From positions 4,712,001 through 4,776,000 of the forward strand of contig OZ252227.1 of assembly GCA_965249175.1 (NCBI GenBank): a DNA stretch of 64,000 bases, written 5' to 3'. This stretch comes from CAZYFH01 sp965249175 (GTDB taxonomy: Bacteria; Acidobacteriota; Vicinamibacteria; Vicinamibacterales; UBA8438). Below the pieces are notes generated by a model, which saw only the letters and a list, made by a program, of their open reading frames with translations, had not been told where the DNA came from and did no database searches. The position numbers were made by a program, and so were the translations under genes. Of the stretch, positions 44,393-53,669 are shown piece after piece; positions within the stretch are counted from its first letter, which is position 1, and every line of letters starts with the position of its first letter.

Positions 44393-45306
44393 TCCTCTTG
44401 CTTCGGCCACTCGCGCTCGACGACACGCTCGAGCGGCCGCGCGACCGGCGACGGGCGGACCGCCTCGCGCGTCGCGAGGTTGTACCTGTCCCCGGGCGCA
44501 AGAAAAAAGAAGAAGCCTCCGGAATCGATCTGCCGCTCGCTGTCGTAAATCACCGCGTAGCTCTGGCCGATGACCTCGAGCTCATCTCCCTGTACGACGA
44601 TGGCGGTGTCCTCATCGAGACCGATCCCCAGGAGATCGGGACGCGCCCGGATGACCTCGACCAGATCGAACTGGCGGTTCCGCCGGAGCAAGTGCTGGTC
44701 GATGCCGACACCTCGAAGAAACGCCATCCCCTCTTGATGATCCCCCATCATGATGGTGTTGCCGCTCGTGTCGCCGCGCACGAGATAGGACCCGAGAATG
44801 GTTGCGCCCGCGGATGACCCCCCGACGACCCCGCCGCGGCCGAGCACGGCTCGAATAGCCCGGTGAGTCTCGGTATGCAGATAGGCATCCGCGAGTCGCC
44901 ACTGGCGGCCGCCACCGAACCAGACGCCGCGCGCCTCGCGAAGAGGTCGGACGAATGCGTCGGAGTTCGCTTCCTCCCGGTCGGTCGTGTGCAGAACCGT
45001 CAGGCGGGTCGCACCGGCGGCCTCGAAGGTCCGTAATCCCGGCCACGACCGGTCGTAATGCTCGCCGCCTCCCGCGGTCGGAATGACGACGATCGGCGCA
45101 TCGGCCCCGCCGGCGAGTTGCAAAAACCGTTCGACGATGGACGGATCCTGCATGCGCCCGCCGACCGCCACGAGCGTTCCGCGCGATGGCCCGACCTGCT
45201 GGGCGAGCCCCACCGCTGCGACGGCAAGCATGACCGCCACCTCGGCGCCGAGACGTAACACGCTCGACGGACGGATGCGACGTTGCGTGTGCGCCCCCAC
45301 ATCCAC
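44389..45306 (-). CDS. Cyanophycinase-like S51 peptidase, exported
   Basis: About 305 aa from GTG 45306; the start is uncertain because the frame is open to 45399. A signal segment (AEVAVMLAVAAVGLAQQ) is followed by the S51 fold: GTLVAVGGRMQDPSIVERFL, IVVIPTAGGG, GVWFGGGRQWRLADAYL, nucleophile Ser in VGGSSAGATILGSYLVRGDT, GIDQHLLRRNRQFDL and GIGLDEDTAIVV. Intracellular cyanophycinase degrades the Asp-Arg storage polymer; exported relatives may use polymer from other cells. No cyanophycin synthetase is in the window. Confidence 0.88.
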   Translation of the reverse strand: MDVGAHTQRRIRPSSVLRLGAEVAVMLAVAAVGLAQQVGPSRGTLVAVGGRMQDPSIVERFLQLAGGADAPIVVIPTAGGGEHYDRSWPGLRTFEAAGATRLTVLHTTDREEANSDAFVRPLREARGVWFGGGRQWRLADAYLHTETHRAIRAVLGRGGVVGGSSAGATILGSYLVRGDTSGNTIMMGDHQEGMAFLRGVGIDQHLLRRNRQFDLVEVIRARPDLLGIGLDEDTAIVVQGDELEVIGQSYAVIYDSERQIDSGGFFFFLAPGDRYNLATREAVRPSPVARPLERVVEREWPKQED

Positions 45307-45489
45307 GATTGTATCCGGCCGCGCGAGCGCTGATGCGCCGCGCCCCCGCAATCGTTTAGGATAGGAGTGTCCCGCGAGGCTGCGCCGTGCACGAGCCACA
45401 CGGGGTCGCGACCATCAGGCCTCTGGAGCTCCCCCTACGACTCGCGGTGTCGTCGCGTCGACGGAGGGAACCCGCGTGCGTGGGGTTCG

Positions 45490-45531
45490 CATCGTCATCG
45501 TCATCGGCATCGGCATCGGCATCGGCATCGG
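45490..45531. repeat. Hexanucleotide microsatellite (7 units) before the M4 protease
   Basis: Two CATCGT units and five CATCGG units in exact tandem, ending 10 nt before the ATG at 45542. Slippage would change leader length in steps of 6 and would not shift a frame. Confidence 0.85.
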
Positions 45532-45541
45532 CAGGGGAATC

Positions 45542-47218
45542 ATGCAGAGAAGCGGACTGCTCAAGAGCGGGGTCGGCATCACGGCGTTGCTCCTGCTCCT
45601 CACACCCACCCGGCCCTCGCTCCAGGAGTCCGTCGGAGTGCAGTCGATTGCCGCCACCGACCTGTCTGAGCTCCGACAGACCGACCGGCTCGTCGACGGC
45701 ATGCTCCGGGCGGGTGAGCTTCGGGTCACGCGCATCGAGAACGACACCCTGGCCCCCGGGCGCGTGCACGAACGGTTGATCCAGCAGCACGACGGCGTTC
45801 CGGTCTTCGGCGCCGGCATGACGCGTCAGACCGACCGCGGGCTTACCGTCTCGATCTTCGGGCGCATCCACCGTGGCATCACGATCGATGCCACGCCATC
45901 GGTGTCTGCATCGGCGGCGCGCGCCATCGTCGCCGCCCACCTCGACGTCGACCTCCGGTCGATCGCAGAGCCCGAGCTGATGATCTTTCGTGACCCCTCG
46001 GGAGTGCACCGGTTGGTGCGCCGCGTTCGGGGCTTCGCGTCGTCCGCCGTCATGATGTGCTTCGTCGACGCGCACACGGGTGCGATCGTCTGGGAATACA
46101 ACGACCTGAAGACCCAGAACGCCACGCTGCCATGCACCGACTGCGCAGTGGGACGAGGCCGGGGCGTCAAAGGGGACCTGAAGAAAGTCAGCGTCCGGCC
46201 CGTTGGCGGGGTATTCCGGACGGATGACCGGCTCCGCCCGCCAGCGATCCGGACGTATGACATGCGCGGCGACTGGCAACGAACCTACGACGTCGCATTT
46301 TCCGGCGCGCCGCTGTTTGACAGTGACCTCGCCGCGGATGGGGACAACAACTGGGGTGACGGCGTCAACGTCGATGGGCATTCCGGCGCCGGGTGGACGT
46401 ACGATTATCTGTTCGATCGCTTCGGTCGCCGGGGGTTGAACGGCAACGATGGCCCGATGGACATCGTCGTCCACCCGGTCCGGCGCGCGGATATCTTCGT
46501 CGTGCCCGACGAGATCTTCTCACTGTTTCACTCCAACGCGTTCTACTGCCACGACTGCGGTCCGAACGGTCTGGCGGTCTTCGGCGAAGGGTTCCCCCCC
46601 GGGCTCTTCTTTCCATCCACCGGGCAGATGGTCGATTTCTTTGTGGCCGGACTCGACGTGGTCGCGCATGAGCTCGCGCACGCGGTCACCGCGTTCACGT
46701 CGCAGCTCATCTATCAGAACGAGTCGGGCGCCCTGAACGAGGCGTTCTCGGACATCATCGGTACCGGCGCCGAGTTCTTCGTAGCGGAGAGCGGGCGCCA
46801 TGCGCCGGAACGGGCCGACTACCTCGTGGGTGAGGACATTGTCAAGCCGGGCGGCTTTCGGTCCCTCGCCGATCCAGGGTCGCGCGGGGATCCCGATCAC
46901 TACACCCAGCGGTTCACCGGCACCACCGACAACGGCGGCGTGCACACGAACTCGATGATTGCCGGCCATGCCTTCTATCTCGCGATCGAAGGCGGCGTCA
47001 ATCGCACCTCCGGTCTGGGGGTGGGCGGTGTCGGCGCGGCCCGGCGCGACCAGATCGAGCAGGTGTTCTATCGAGCATTTACCTTGATGCTCCCGGCCGA
47101 CGCGACGTTTGCCACGGCACGCGCGGCCACGATCCAATCGGCGCGCGACTTGTTCGGTGCGGGCAGCGCGGCGGAACGGGCGGTCACCGATGCGTGGACG
47201 GCGGTCGGCGTCTTCTGA
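45542..47218 (+). CDS. Thermolysin-family (M4) metallopeptidase, exported
   Basis: 558 aa from ATG 45542 (AGGGGA 4 nt upstream; the frame is open to 45476 through the microsatellite). A signal peptide (VGITALLLLLTPTRPS) precedes an FTP/PepSY-like propeptide (VHERLIQQHDGVPVFGAGMT, LTVSIFGRIHRGI, HTGAIVWEYNDLKTQ) and the catalytic domain. The zinc site is His376-Glu377-His380 (HELAH) with Glu400 (ALNEAFSD), the 24-residue spacing of thermolysin. NGGVHTNSMIAGHAFYLAIEGG supplies the second-shell His. It is secreted and self-processing by family. Confidence 0.93.
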   Translation: MQRSGLLKSGVGITALLLLLTPTRPSLQESVGVQSIAATDLSELRQTDRLVDGMLRAGELRVTRIENDTLAPGRVHERLIQQHDGVPVFGAGMTRQTDRGLTVSIFGRIHRGITIDATPSVSASAARAIVAAHLDVDLRSIAEPELMIFRDPSGVHRLVRRVRGFASSAVMMCFVDAHTGAIVWEYNDLKTQNATLPCTDCAVGRGRGVKGDLKKVSVRPVGGVFRTDDRLRPPAIRTYDMRGDWQRTYDVAFSGAPLFDSDLAADGDNNWGDGVNVDGHSGAGWTYDYLFDRFGRRGLNGNDGPMDIVVHPVRRADIFVVPDEIFSLFHSNAFYCHDCGPNGLAVFGEGFPPGLFFPSTGQMVDFFVAGLDVVAHELAHAVTAFTSQLIYQNESGALNEAFSDIIGTGAEFFVAESGRHAPERADYLVGEDIVKPGGFRSLADPGSRGDPDHYTQRFTGTTDNGGVHTNSMIAGHAFYLAIEGGVNRTSGLGVGGVGAARRDQIEQVFYRAFTLMLPADATFATARAATIQSARDLFGAGSAAERAVTDAWTAVGVF

Positions 47219-47224
47219 GAGCGG

Positions 47225-48058
47225 ATGCGTGGATGGATGAACGACATGCCTAACATCTCGTGGTGTGGAATGGGTGGTCGCGCGCTGGCGCTCGCGTGCG
47301 GAATCGTGCTGGCCGCCACCGGAGCCTCGGCGCAGACGACCCCGCCGACCGAGCGGCGGGTGATCATCGGTACGAGCCTCGGCGTGCAGTTCGTCAAGGA
47401 CGCGTTCCAGAACACCGTCGACTACGAGCTGTTCCAGGAAGCCGGGGAGTTCGAGGCGATCTACAACATCACGACCGACACGGCGGTCGATGCCGGCGCG
47501 GCCGTTCGGCTGTGGAAAAGACTCGGGGTCGGTGTCGAGGTATCCCACTTTTACAAGCGGACGTCCGCCGCGATCGAAGCCGAGGTGCCGCACCCTTTCT
47601 TCTTCGGCTTTCCCCGCACCGCCACCGGTGTGGCCGGCCTCGTGACACGGCGCGAGCTGGCGTTGCACATGCAGGCCCAGTACTGGCACCTCTTCAAGGA
47701 CGCGGTGCTCGTGCGAGGGTTTTTCGGACCGACCTACTTCGACGTGAGCCACGACCTGGTAAACACGATCGACACGGTGGAAGTCGGGTTTCCGTTCGAA
47801 GAGGTGGCGCTCGCGGGGTTCGGGACCGAGAAGCTGAGCCGGTCGGCTCTCGGCTTCAATATCGGCTTCGACGTGTCGTACTACGGCCTTCGCGAGTTGG
47901 GTTTCCTCGGAGACTCCAGCGTTCTCGATCACATCGCGATGGCGTTCACCCTGCGATATAGCCGGGGCACCTCGTCGGTCGAGCTGGACGGCGGCTTCCA
48001 GCCGTCGTTCGAGCTGGGTGGCACCGACCTCGGGATCGGCGTGAGGCTCGCCTTCTAG
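47225..48058 (+). CDS. Outer-membrane beta-barrel-like protein
   Basis: 277 aa with a signal peptide (ALALACGIVLAATGASAQ), alternating-residue beta strands (AAVRLWKRLGVGVEVSHFYK, RELALHMQAQYWHLF, AMAFTLRYSRG) and a C-terminal Phe (GIGVRLAF), the usual outer-membrane assembly signal. The size suggests an 8-10 strand barrel. I do not recognise a family. It begins 6 bp after the M4 protease stop, probably in one transcript. Start 47225 could also be an internal Met 5-7 codons later. Confidence 0.75.
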   Translation: MRGWMNDMPNISWCGMGGRALALACGIVLAATGASAQTTPPTERRVIIGTSLGVQFVKDAFQNTVDYELFQEAGEFEAIYNITTDTAVDAGAAVRLWKRLGVGVEVSHFYKRTSAAIEAEVPHPFFFGFPRTATGVAGLVTRRELALHMQAQYWHLFKDAVLVRGFFGPTYFDVSHDLVNTIDTVEVGFPFEEVALAGFGTEKLSRSALGFNIGFDVSYYGLRELGFLGDSSVLDHIAMAFTLRYSRGTSSVELDGGFQPSFELGGTDLGIGVRLAF

Positions 48059-48084
48059 CCATCGCACGGAGCGGTCGCGGGGGC

Positions 48085-49395
48085 TTGGGGCGAGTGCATC
48101 GACCGTTCCGCATCATCGCTGCCGTCCTCGTCGCGGGCGCCGCCCTGCACGCGCTGCTCTGGTCACGCCAGTGGGTGTACGGCGACCAGTACGAGCTGCT
48201 GCTGCCGGCGATCGAGCTCCTCGACACCCACCGCCTCCCGCCCTACGCCAAGACCATGAGTGGGGGCGGACGCATCCCGGGCGCGCTGCTCCCGCTGTTG
48301 ATCGGTCTGCCGGTGTCATCCTGGCCCGATTACCGGGCGCCGGCCGTGCTGATCGGCCTGCTGCATGTCGCGGCCGTCGCGGCACTGGCGGCCTGCATCG
48401 GGCGGGCGCTGGGCGCGCGATTCCTTGCCGCCTACCTCAGCGTGTACTGGCTGTCGCCGTGGCGGTTGTATCACGCCGGGTTTCTGTGGGAACCCGCGTA
48501 TCTGTTTCTCCCGGCGGCGCTGCACCTCGCGAGCGCCTATCGACTACGCGACGAGCGCCATTTCGGCTGGAGCGCGCTGCTCGCGGCCACGCTGACGCTG
48601 ACCCTGCAGCTTCACGCGTCGTTTGCCGTGCTCGCTATCTCGACCGCCGTGCTCGCTGCGAGACGTCTCATCCGCATCGACTGGAGAGGCGCAATCCTGG
48701 GCGGGCTCGCAGGCGGTCTCTCGCTCATGCCCACGGCGATGGCGTTCAACGCCGGTACGCTCCCGCGTATCGTGCCCGGGGACACGGAGGCCTGGTCCCC
48801 GGTGGTAGGGGGTGCGCTCAACGTGCTGAAGAGCGTCGTCTACTGGCTGCGTCTCGGCTCGCCGGACATCGGTCGGCGGCTGCGGCAGACGGCGTATGTC
48901 GACCCGACCGTCGCCGACCCGGCCGGCGGGACTCCGTTCGCATCCAGCGTGACCGCGATCATCATCATCGTGAGCACGGCCTCGGTGCTCGTCGCGCTCC
49001 TCGCCTCGTGGCGGTATTTTCGGCGACGCGCGTCACTCGAGGTCGCACGCGACCCGGACCGCGGACCCGCGACGCACTGGTTTCGATCCTACGCCTGGTC
49101 TTGTCTCGTGGCGATGTGCGCTGCGGCGGCGGTCGCTCCGGTGCCACTCCAGGGATGGCACATCGTGATCGCGTTTCATGCCGCGTGCCTACCGGTGGCC
49201 GCCTGGCTGTGCGATGCGTTCTGGGGGGAGTCGACATCGCGACGCGCGGCCGCGGTGTCGTTTGTCGTCCTGGAGGTCGCCGTCGTGCTCGTGCTGGCCT
49301 TCGGTCACCCGATGTATCGACCGCTGGAGGGAGACCAGCTGGCGCGGCAGGACATCCCCGATGCGATCCGGCCGCTCATGCCCGATCTGCGTTGA
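48085..49395 (+). CDS. Polytopic membrane protein, GT-C/PMT-like
   Basis: 436 aa from TTG 48085 (GTG 48094 is an equal candidate) with about ten membrane segments. The first loop after helix 1 reads YGDQYELLLPAIELLDTH, similar in place to the Asp-containing loop of lipid-linked-sugar glycosyltransferases (GT-C, PMT/ArnT). YWLSPWRLYHAGFLWEPAYL follows. No confident family match. It would act at the inner membrane. It follows the barrel protein by 26 bp. Confidence 0.65.
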   Translation: MGRVHRPFRIIAAVLVAGAALHALLWSRQWVYGDQYELLLPAIELLDTHRLPPYAKTMSGGGRIPGALLPLLIGLPVSSWPDYRAPAVLIGLLHVAAVAALAACIGRALGARFLAAYLSVYWLSPWRLYHAGFLWEPAYLFLPAALHLASAYRLRDERHFGWSALLAATLTLTLQLHASFAVLAISTAVLAARRLIRIDWRGAILGGLAGGLSLMPTAMAFNAGTLPRIVPGDTEAWSPVVGGALNVLKSVVYWLRLGSPDIGRRLRQTAYVDPTVADPAGGTPFASSVTAIIIIVSTASVLVALLASWRYFRRRASLEVARDPDRGPATHWFRSYAWSCLVAMCAAAAVAPVPLQGWHIVIAFHAACLPVAAWLCDAFWGESTSRRAAAVSFVVLEVAVVLVLAFGHPMYRPLEGDQLARQDIPDAIRPLMPDLR

Positions 49396-49403
49396 CCGTC
49401 GCG

Positions 49404-49418
49404 CTAGTATCCTGTCAC
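49404..49418. repeat. R2 repeat
   Basis: CTAGTATCCTGTCAC, one base from the consensus. It lies between convergent stops and overlaps the stop of the M23 gene (49415-49417). Confidence 0.6.
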
Positions 49419-50329
49419 GAGCCCGGGAACAGTTCCATCAGCGACAGCGGGTCGACGCGCGCTTCGTTGAGCCGCACGGTCCAGTGCAGATGCGGACCGG
49501 TGACGCGCCCCGTCGCACCCACTTTGCCGACGACGGCGCCGGGGGCGACGACGTCGCCCTCGGTCACGTCGATCGACGATAAGTGGGCGAAGTACGAATA
49601 GAGCCCCCACCCGTGGTCGAGGATGACGACCTGCCCGGAGAAGTACTGATCGCCGGTCAGCACGACCCGACCGCCGCTGGGCGCTCGGACGAGCGTCCCC
49701 GCGCCTGCCCGGAAATCAGTGCCGCTATGCGGGCTCCGCGGCTGGCCGTTGAAGACGCTCCGCCGCCCAAAGCTGCTCGTGGCGTCACCTGGTACCGGCT
49801 CGAGAAAGCCGCCGCTCCAGAGCCGTTCGGCGCTCGAGACACGAAAGATCGCCGCCACGCGCTCCGCCTCGCGCTGAATGCGATCGAGCACCTCCGGTGG
49901 CGGGCTGACGAAGTTGGGCGCGACCGTCAGTTGACGCGTGGGGAACTCCTTGGGCGCAACGGACAGCGTGTAGCTCCGTCGAATCGCCGCCCCCTCGGCT
50001 GTGGTGGCGACGAGCGAGACCGGATGGCTGCCCGCATCGGCCGTCAGATCGATCCCGAGGAGGCCGCGCCAGAGCCCGTCGGCGGTGACCGCGAAGAACC
50101 GGATCGTGGATCCGAAGGCGGTCGCCCGAACCGACGCGAACGGCCCCGATGCCCGCACTTCCAGCACAACAACTTCGCCGGGGTGCAGGGCGCGGGCGCG
50201 GTGGCTGATCTCGACGGTCGGTTCCTGACCTACCGCGAAGCTGACGCTGGCGGCCATGAGGACCGCCGCGATGAACGCGGATCGGCCGCGCGGGCGGCCA
50301 CGCGATCCGAGTGTGACTCGCGGTGTCAT
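49415..50329 (-). CDS. Exported M23-family (LytM) peptidase
   Basis: 304 aa from ATG 50329. The signal peptide SAFIAAVLMAASVSFAVGQ is followed by an Ig-like/beta-rich N-terminal region and the LytM domain at the C-terminus. Zinc ligands are His and Asp in SPHSGTDFRAGAG and His in GPHLHWTVRLN. SYFAHLSSIDVTEGDVV and VGATGRVTG are conserved. All ligands are present, so it is probably an active glycyl or DD-endopeptidase on peptidoglycan. It is followed on the same strand by a second M23 gene upstream. Confidence 0.9.
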   Translation of the reverse strand: MTPRVTLGSRGRPRGRSAFIAAVLMAASVSFAVGQEPTVEISHRARALHPGEVVVLEVRASGPFASVRATAFGSTIRFFAVTADGLWRGLLGIDLTADAGSHPVSLVATTAEGAAIRRSYTLSVAPKEFPTRQLTVAPNFVSPPPEVLDRIQREAERVAAIFRVSSAERLWSGGFLEPVPGDATSSFGRRSVFNGQPRSPHSGTDFRAGAGTLVRAPSGGRVVLTGDQYFSGQVVILDHGWGLYSYFAHLSSIDVTEGDVVAPGAVVGKVGATGRVTGPHLHWTVRLNEARVDPLSLMELFPGS

Positions 50330-50360
50330 CCAGCCTGTCTCGCCGCGCCTGTCATTGGCG

Positions 50361-51395
50361 CTACGGAACGGTCGCCGCCGCCGGGGCCGGGCGGACGAGC
50401 TGGCCCACATACCGCCCGCCTCGCTGACCGCCCTCGGGCATGCCGCGCTCGATGACCCGGCCGGCGTGTGCGTATTGATGGAAGTAGAACGGAATGCCCT
50501 CTCCGAAGTATACGCGCGGCGAGTCCTGCACATGCAGGTGCACGTGCGGCTCGCTGCTGTTGCCCGAGTTGCCGACGCGCCCGATCAGCTGTCCCACGAC
50601 GATCCGATCACCGACGTTGGCGGTGACCGACCCCGGCTGCAGATGACCGATGAACAGATACTCGCCCGGGGCCACTTCCACGCCGACGTGATTGCCAAGC
50701 CCGGCCAGACCCCATCGCGGCGTCCCGATCCCCACGTCTGGCGCGCCGTCATGCGACGCAAAGACGCGTCCCGAGGCGGGTGCGTACACCGGGAGGCCGT
50801 AGCCGTAGTAGTCGTCGAGCGCCGCGCCGTCCGCTCGATGGCTCCGGCCGTCACGCGTGACGAGCAGATCGTAGGCCCACCGCTGATCGGGAAGAAACAC
50901 GTGGTAGTTCACCGCGGCCGTCGGGCCGCCCCACGCCACGGTCACGGGGACCTCAAAGGGCAGGCGGAACCGGACCTGGCTAGGACGCTCGTCGTACGAC
51001 GACGGATACGCGTCGTAGATGGGCAGCGTGACGATGACCGCGATCAACCCGACGTAGCCCAGCAGGTGCCAGCGGTTGACCCCGTGCTTCCATCGTCGGG
51101 CCGAGCGCAGCGACCCGACGAGCAGCACCGCTGTCACAACGGCGAGGACGATCGGGCCCGCGTACCAAATCCAGAGGCCGACGTACCCGGGCCGTGCGCG
51201 CAGGATCGCCAGCAACGCGACGTGCACCCCCAGCACGAACGGCACGACGCGGACCCACCAGTCGATGGCCGCCCGCTCCGCAGGATCGCGTCGCGGCAAC
51301 GGGCGCAGGCGCCGGGGTCTGCGCGACCCCGCTGCCGCCGGATCGTCGCCCGCGTGCGCGACCCGCTCAGACAGCCCCGTCTCGTCTGGCCGCAT
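50361..51395 (-). CDS. M23-family peptidase with N-terminal membrane segments
   Basis: 344 aa. An Arg-rich start is followed by three membrane segments (VVPFVLGVHVALLAILRA, IWYAGPIVLAVVTAVLLVG, LLGYVGLIAVIVTLPIY) and an M23 domain. The first zinc motif is altered: NYHVFLPDQRWAYDL replaces the HxGxD style but keeps His and Asp. The second motif is complete: SSEPHVHLHVQDS. GLGNHVGVEV and FIGHLQPGSV fit the core. It overlaps the upstream frc-like gene by 29 bp. It may be a membrane-bound peptidoglycan hydrolase or a variant. Confidence 0.82.
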   Translation of the reverse strand: MRPDETGLSERVAHAGDDPAAAGSRRPRRLRPLPRRDPAERAAIDWWVRVVPFVLGVHVALLAILRARPGYVGLWIWYAGPIVLAVVTAVLLVGSLRSARRWKHGVNRWHLLGYVGLIAVIVTLPIYDAYPSSYDERPSQVRFRLPFEVPVTVAWGGPTAAVNYHVFLPDQRWAYDLLVTRDGRSHRADGAALDDYYGYGLPVYAPASGRVFASHDGAPDVGIGTPRWGLAGLGNHVGVEVAPGEYLFIGHLQPGSVTANVGDRIVVGQLIGRVGNSGNSSEPHVHLHVQDSPRVYFGEGIPFYFHQYAHAGRVIERGMPEGGQRGGRYVGQLVRPAPAAATVP

Positions 51396-52611
51396 CGACC
51401 TGCAGCGTGTCCATACCCAGGACCTCTCGCAACACTTCGTCCGTATGCTCGCCGAGCAACGGCGACCGCACGACGTCGGCCGGCGACTCCGACAGCTTGA
51501 TAGGGTTGCCCACCGTGAGATAGGGACCCCGTGTCGGGTGATCGACCTCGACGACCGTCCCGGTGGCGCGCAGCGAAGGCTCTTCCGCCAGCTCCTTCAT
51601 CGACAGGACCGGGCCGCACGGGACGTTCAACGGATTGAGCGTCTCCATCACCTCGAACTTCGTCTTCGTCCGGGTCCACTTCTCGATCTCGCCGTACATC
51701 GCGTCCAGTTTGGAAAGCCGCGCCGCCGGCGTGTTCCAGTCCGGGTCGTCGAGCCAGTCTTCGCGGCCTATGGCCCGGGCCAACCCATCGAAGGCGGCCG
51801 CCTGGGTGATGATGTAGATATAGGCGTTAGGATCCGTCTCCCACCCCTTGCACTTGACGATCCAGCCTGGCTGACCACCGCCGGACGCGTTACCGGCTCG
51901 CGGTGTCGCCTCGCCGAACGTGCCGTGTGGATACTGTGGGTATTCCTTCAAGGGCCCGTGCGCGAGGCGCTGCTGATCGCGGAGCTTCACACGACACAGG
52001 TTGAGGACCCCGTCCTGCATGGCGCACTCGACGCGCTGTCCGCGCCCGGTCTTCTCCCGCTGGAGCAGCGCCGTCACGATGCCGAGCGCGAGGTGGAGCC
52101 CCGTGCCGGAGTCGCCGATCTGCGCCCCCGCGACCAACGGCGGCCCGTCGTCGAACCCGGTCGTGCTGGCACCGCCACCCACGCATTGTGCGACGTTTTC
52201 GTACACCTTGCAGTCGGCATAAGGGCCGGGGCCGAATCCCTTGACCGACGCGTAAATGATGCGCGGGTTGATGTCCTGAATGCGCTCCCAGGCGAACCCC
52301 ATTCGGTCGAGCGCCCCCGGCGCAAAGTTCTCGGCGAGGACGTCGCAGGCCTCGATCAACTTCGTGAAGATCGCCTTGCCGGTCGCGACCCTCGTATTGA
52401 GCGTGATGCTGCGCTTGTTGTGGTTCAGCATCGTGAAGTAGAGGCTGTCGACGTCAGCCAGGTCACGCAGCTGACCGCGGGTCGGATCGCCGGTGCCCGG
52501 GCGCTCGACCTTGATGACGTCCGCGCCGAACCACGCCAGCAATTGCGTGCAGGTCGGGCCCGACTGGACGTGGGTCATGTCGAGAATACGAACTCCCTCC
52601 AGGGCTTTCAT
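51367..52611 (-). CDS. frc: Formyl-CoA:oxalate CoA-transferase
   Basis: A 414-aa class III (CaiB/BaiF) CoA-transferase. The catalytic Asp is Asp167 in AGAQIGDSGTGLHLALGI. Sequence close to Oxalobacter Frc includes VLNLCRVKLRDQQRL, ASGGGQPGWIVKCKGWETD, VPCGPVLSMKELAEEPSLRA, GTVVEVDHPTRG and SPLLGEHTDEVLREVL. It moves CoA from formyl-CoA to oxalate. Its partner oxalyl-CoA decarboxylase (Oxc) is not in the window. GGAGAG 5 nt before ATG 52611. A related branch (succinyl-CoA:oxalate) is possible. Confidence 0.88.
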   Translation of the reverse strand: MKALEGVRILDMTHVQSGPTCTQLLAWFGADVIKVERPGTGDPTRGQLRDLADVDSLYFTMLNHNKRSITLNTRVATGKAIFTKLIEACDVLAENFAPGALDRMGFAWERIQDINPRIIYASVKGFGPGPYADCKVYENVAQCVGGGASTTGFDDGPPLVAGAQIGDSGTGLHLALGIVTALLQREKTGRGQRVECAMQDGVLNLCRVKLRDQQRLAHGPLKEYPQYPHGTFGEATPRAGNASGGGQPGWIVKCKGWETDPNAYIYIITQAAAFDGLARAIGREDWLDDPDWNTPAARLSKLDAMYGEIEKWTRTKTKFEVMETLNPLNVPCGPVLSMKELAEEPSLRATGTVVEVDHPTRGPYLTVGNPIKLSESPADVVRSPLLGEHTDEVLREVLGMDTLQVDAARRDGAV

Positions 52612-52655
52612 GGGTCTCTCCGTCGTCTGACTCGCGGGACCGAACTCGCAGCCCG

Positions 52656-53660
52656 CTACCGAGCGACACCCGCGATCCGGACTCCCTCGTCCTGAATCGT
52701 CTTGTTCAGCAAACTCGCGCACGCGTACAGCGCGCGCAGCGTCGGCACCTCGACGCCGGTCATCTCGGCAAGCTCGACGACCACACCCAGCATGCCGTCG
52801 ATCTCGAGTGGCTTCCCGGCCTCCACGTCCTGCAACATCGACGTCTTGTGCTTGCCGACGCCCTCCGCGCCGGCAATACGTCGCTCCATCGGCACCCGGA
52901 AGCCCGCACCGAGACGCTCCCCGATCACCTGTGCCTCGGTCATCATGGCGGCGGCCAGCGTGCGGGTCAGCGGGAACCGGCAGATGTCCACCAACGTCGC
53001 GTGCGTCAGCGCGCTGATCGGGTTGAACGTCAGGTTCCCCCACAGCTTCAGCCAGATCTCCGATCGGATGTCACTCAGGATGCGCGACTTGAAGCCCGCC
53101 CCGGTTAATGTCTCCGAGATGCGCGTGACACGCTCCGATGACGACCCGTCGAGCTCGCCGACGGGAAACCGGTTCCCCTCGATGTGCCTGATGACACCCG
53201 GTTCGGCGACCGCCGCCGCGGGGTAGGCGATGCAACCGACGATACGATCCGGATCGACGCTGGTGAACAGCACACCACCGGGATCCACGGTTTCGACGAC
53301 ACGGTCGGCGAACTCCCCACCGAGCTTCTGGAAATACCACCACGGGATGCCGTTCTGCAACGTCACCATCACGGTGTCCGGTCCGAACAGGGCCGGCACG
53401 TCGTCGACGACAGCGGCAATCTGATGCGCCTTGAGAGCCAGCAGCACGAGGTCCTGGGGGGCGAGGTCGCGAATCCGGTCCGTCGCCGTGAGGTCGCCGG
53501 CGACCAGTTCCTGGTCGGCCTCGACCAGGCGCATCCCGCGGGCTTGAATCGCTGCGAGGTGGGGCCCACGCGCGATCACCGAGACGTCATGCCCTGCACC
53601 TGCGAGGCGCACGGCCATGAACCCGCCAATGGCGCCCGCGCCAACGACGCAAATCTTCAT
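52656..53660 (-). CDS. Ketopantoate reductase family protein (PanE/ApbA-like)
   Basis: 334 aa. The N-terminal NADP fold reads KICVVGAGAIGGFMAVRLAG, then LVLLALKAHQ and VTLQNGIPWW. The C-terminal helical domain contains SEIWLKLWGNLTFNPISALT (Lys and Asn-Pro-Ile positions of the catalytic region) and GKHKTSMLQDVEAGKPLEID. PanE makes pantoate for CoA. Here it lies 44 bp upstream of frc and downstream of an NRAMP-like gene, so a role with another 2-oxoacid is also possible. Confidence 0.88.
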   Translation of the reverse strand: MKICVVGAGAIGGFMAVRLAGAGHDVSVIARGPHLAAIQARGMRLVEADQELVAGDLTATDRIRDLAPQDLVLLALKAHQIAAVVDDVPALFGPDTVMVTLQNGIPWWYFQKLGGEFADRVVETVDPGGVLFTSVDPDRIVGCIAYPAAAVAEPGVIRHIEGNRFPVGELDGSSSERVTRISETLTGAGFKSRILSDIRSEIWLKLWGNLTFNPISALTHATLVDICRFPLTRTLAAAMMTEAQVIGERLGAGFRVPMERRIAGAEGVGKHKTSMLQDVEAGKPLEIDGMLGVVVELAEMTGVEVPTLRALYACASLLNKTIQDEGVRIAGVAR

Positions 53661-53669
53661 CCGGTCTGC

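Noticed and set aside
45490..45531. Microsatellite as a frameshifting phase-variation switch
   Set aside because: The unit is 6 bp, so slippage cannot shift the reading frame. Only spacing or repeat length could vary.
46520..48067. 515-codon minus-strand open frame
   Set aside because: Antisense to the M4 protease and barrel genes, which have catalytic motifs and signal peptides. The translation is shadow-like.
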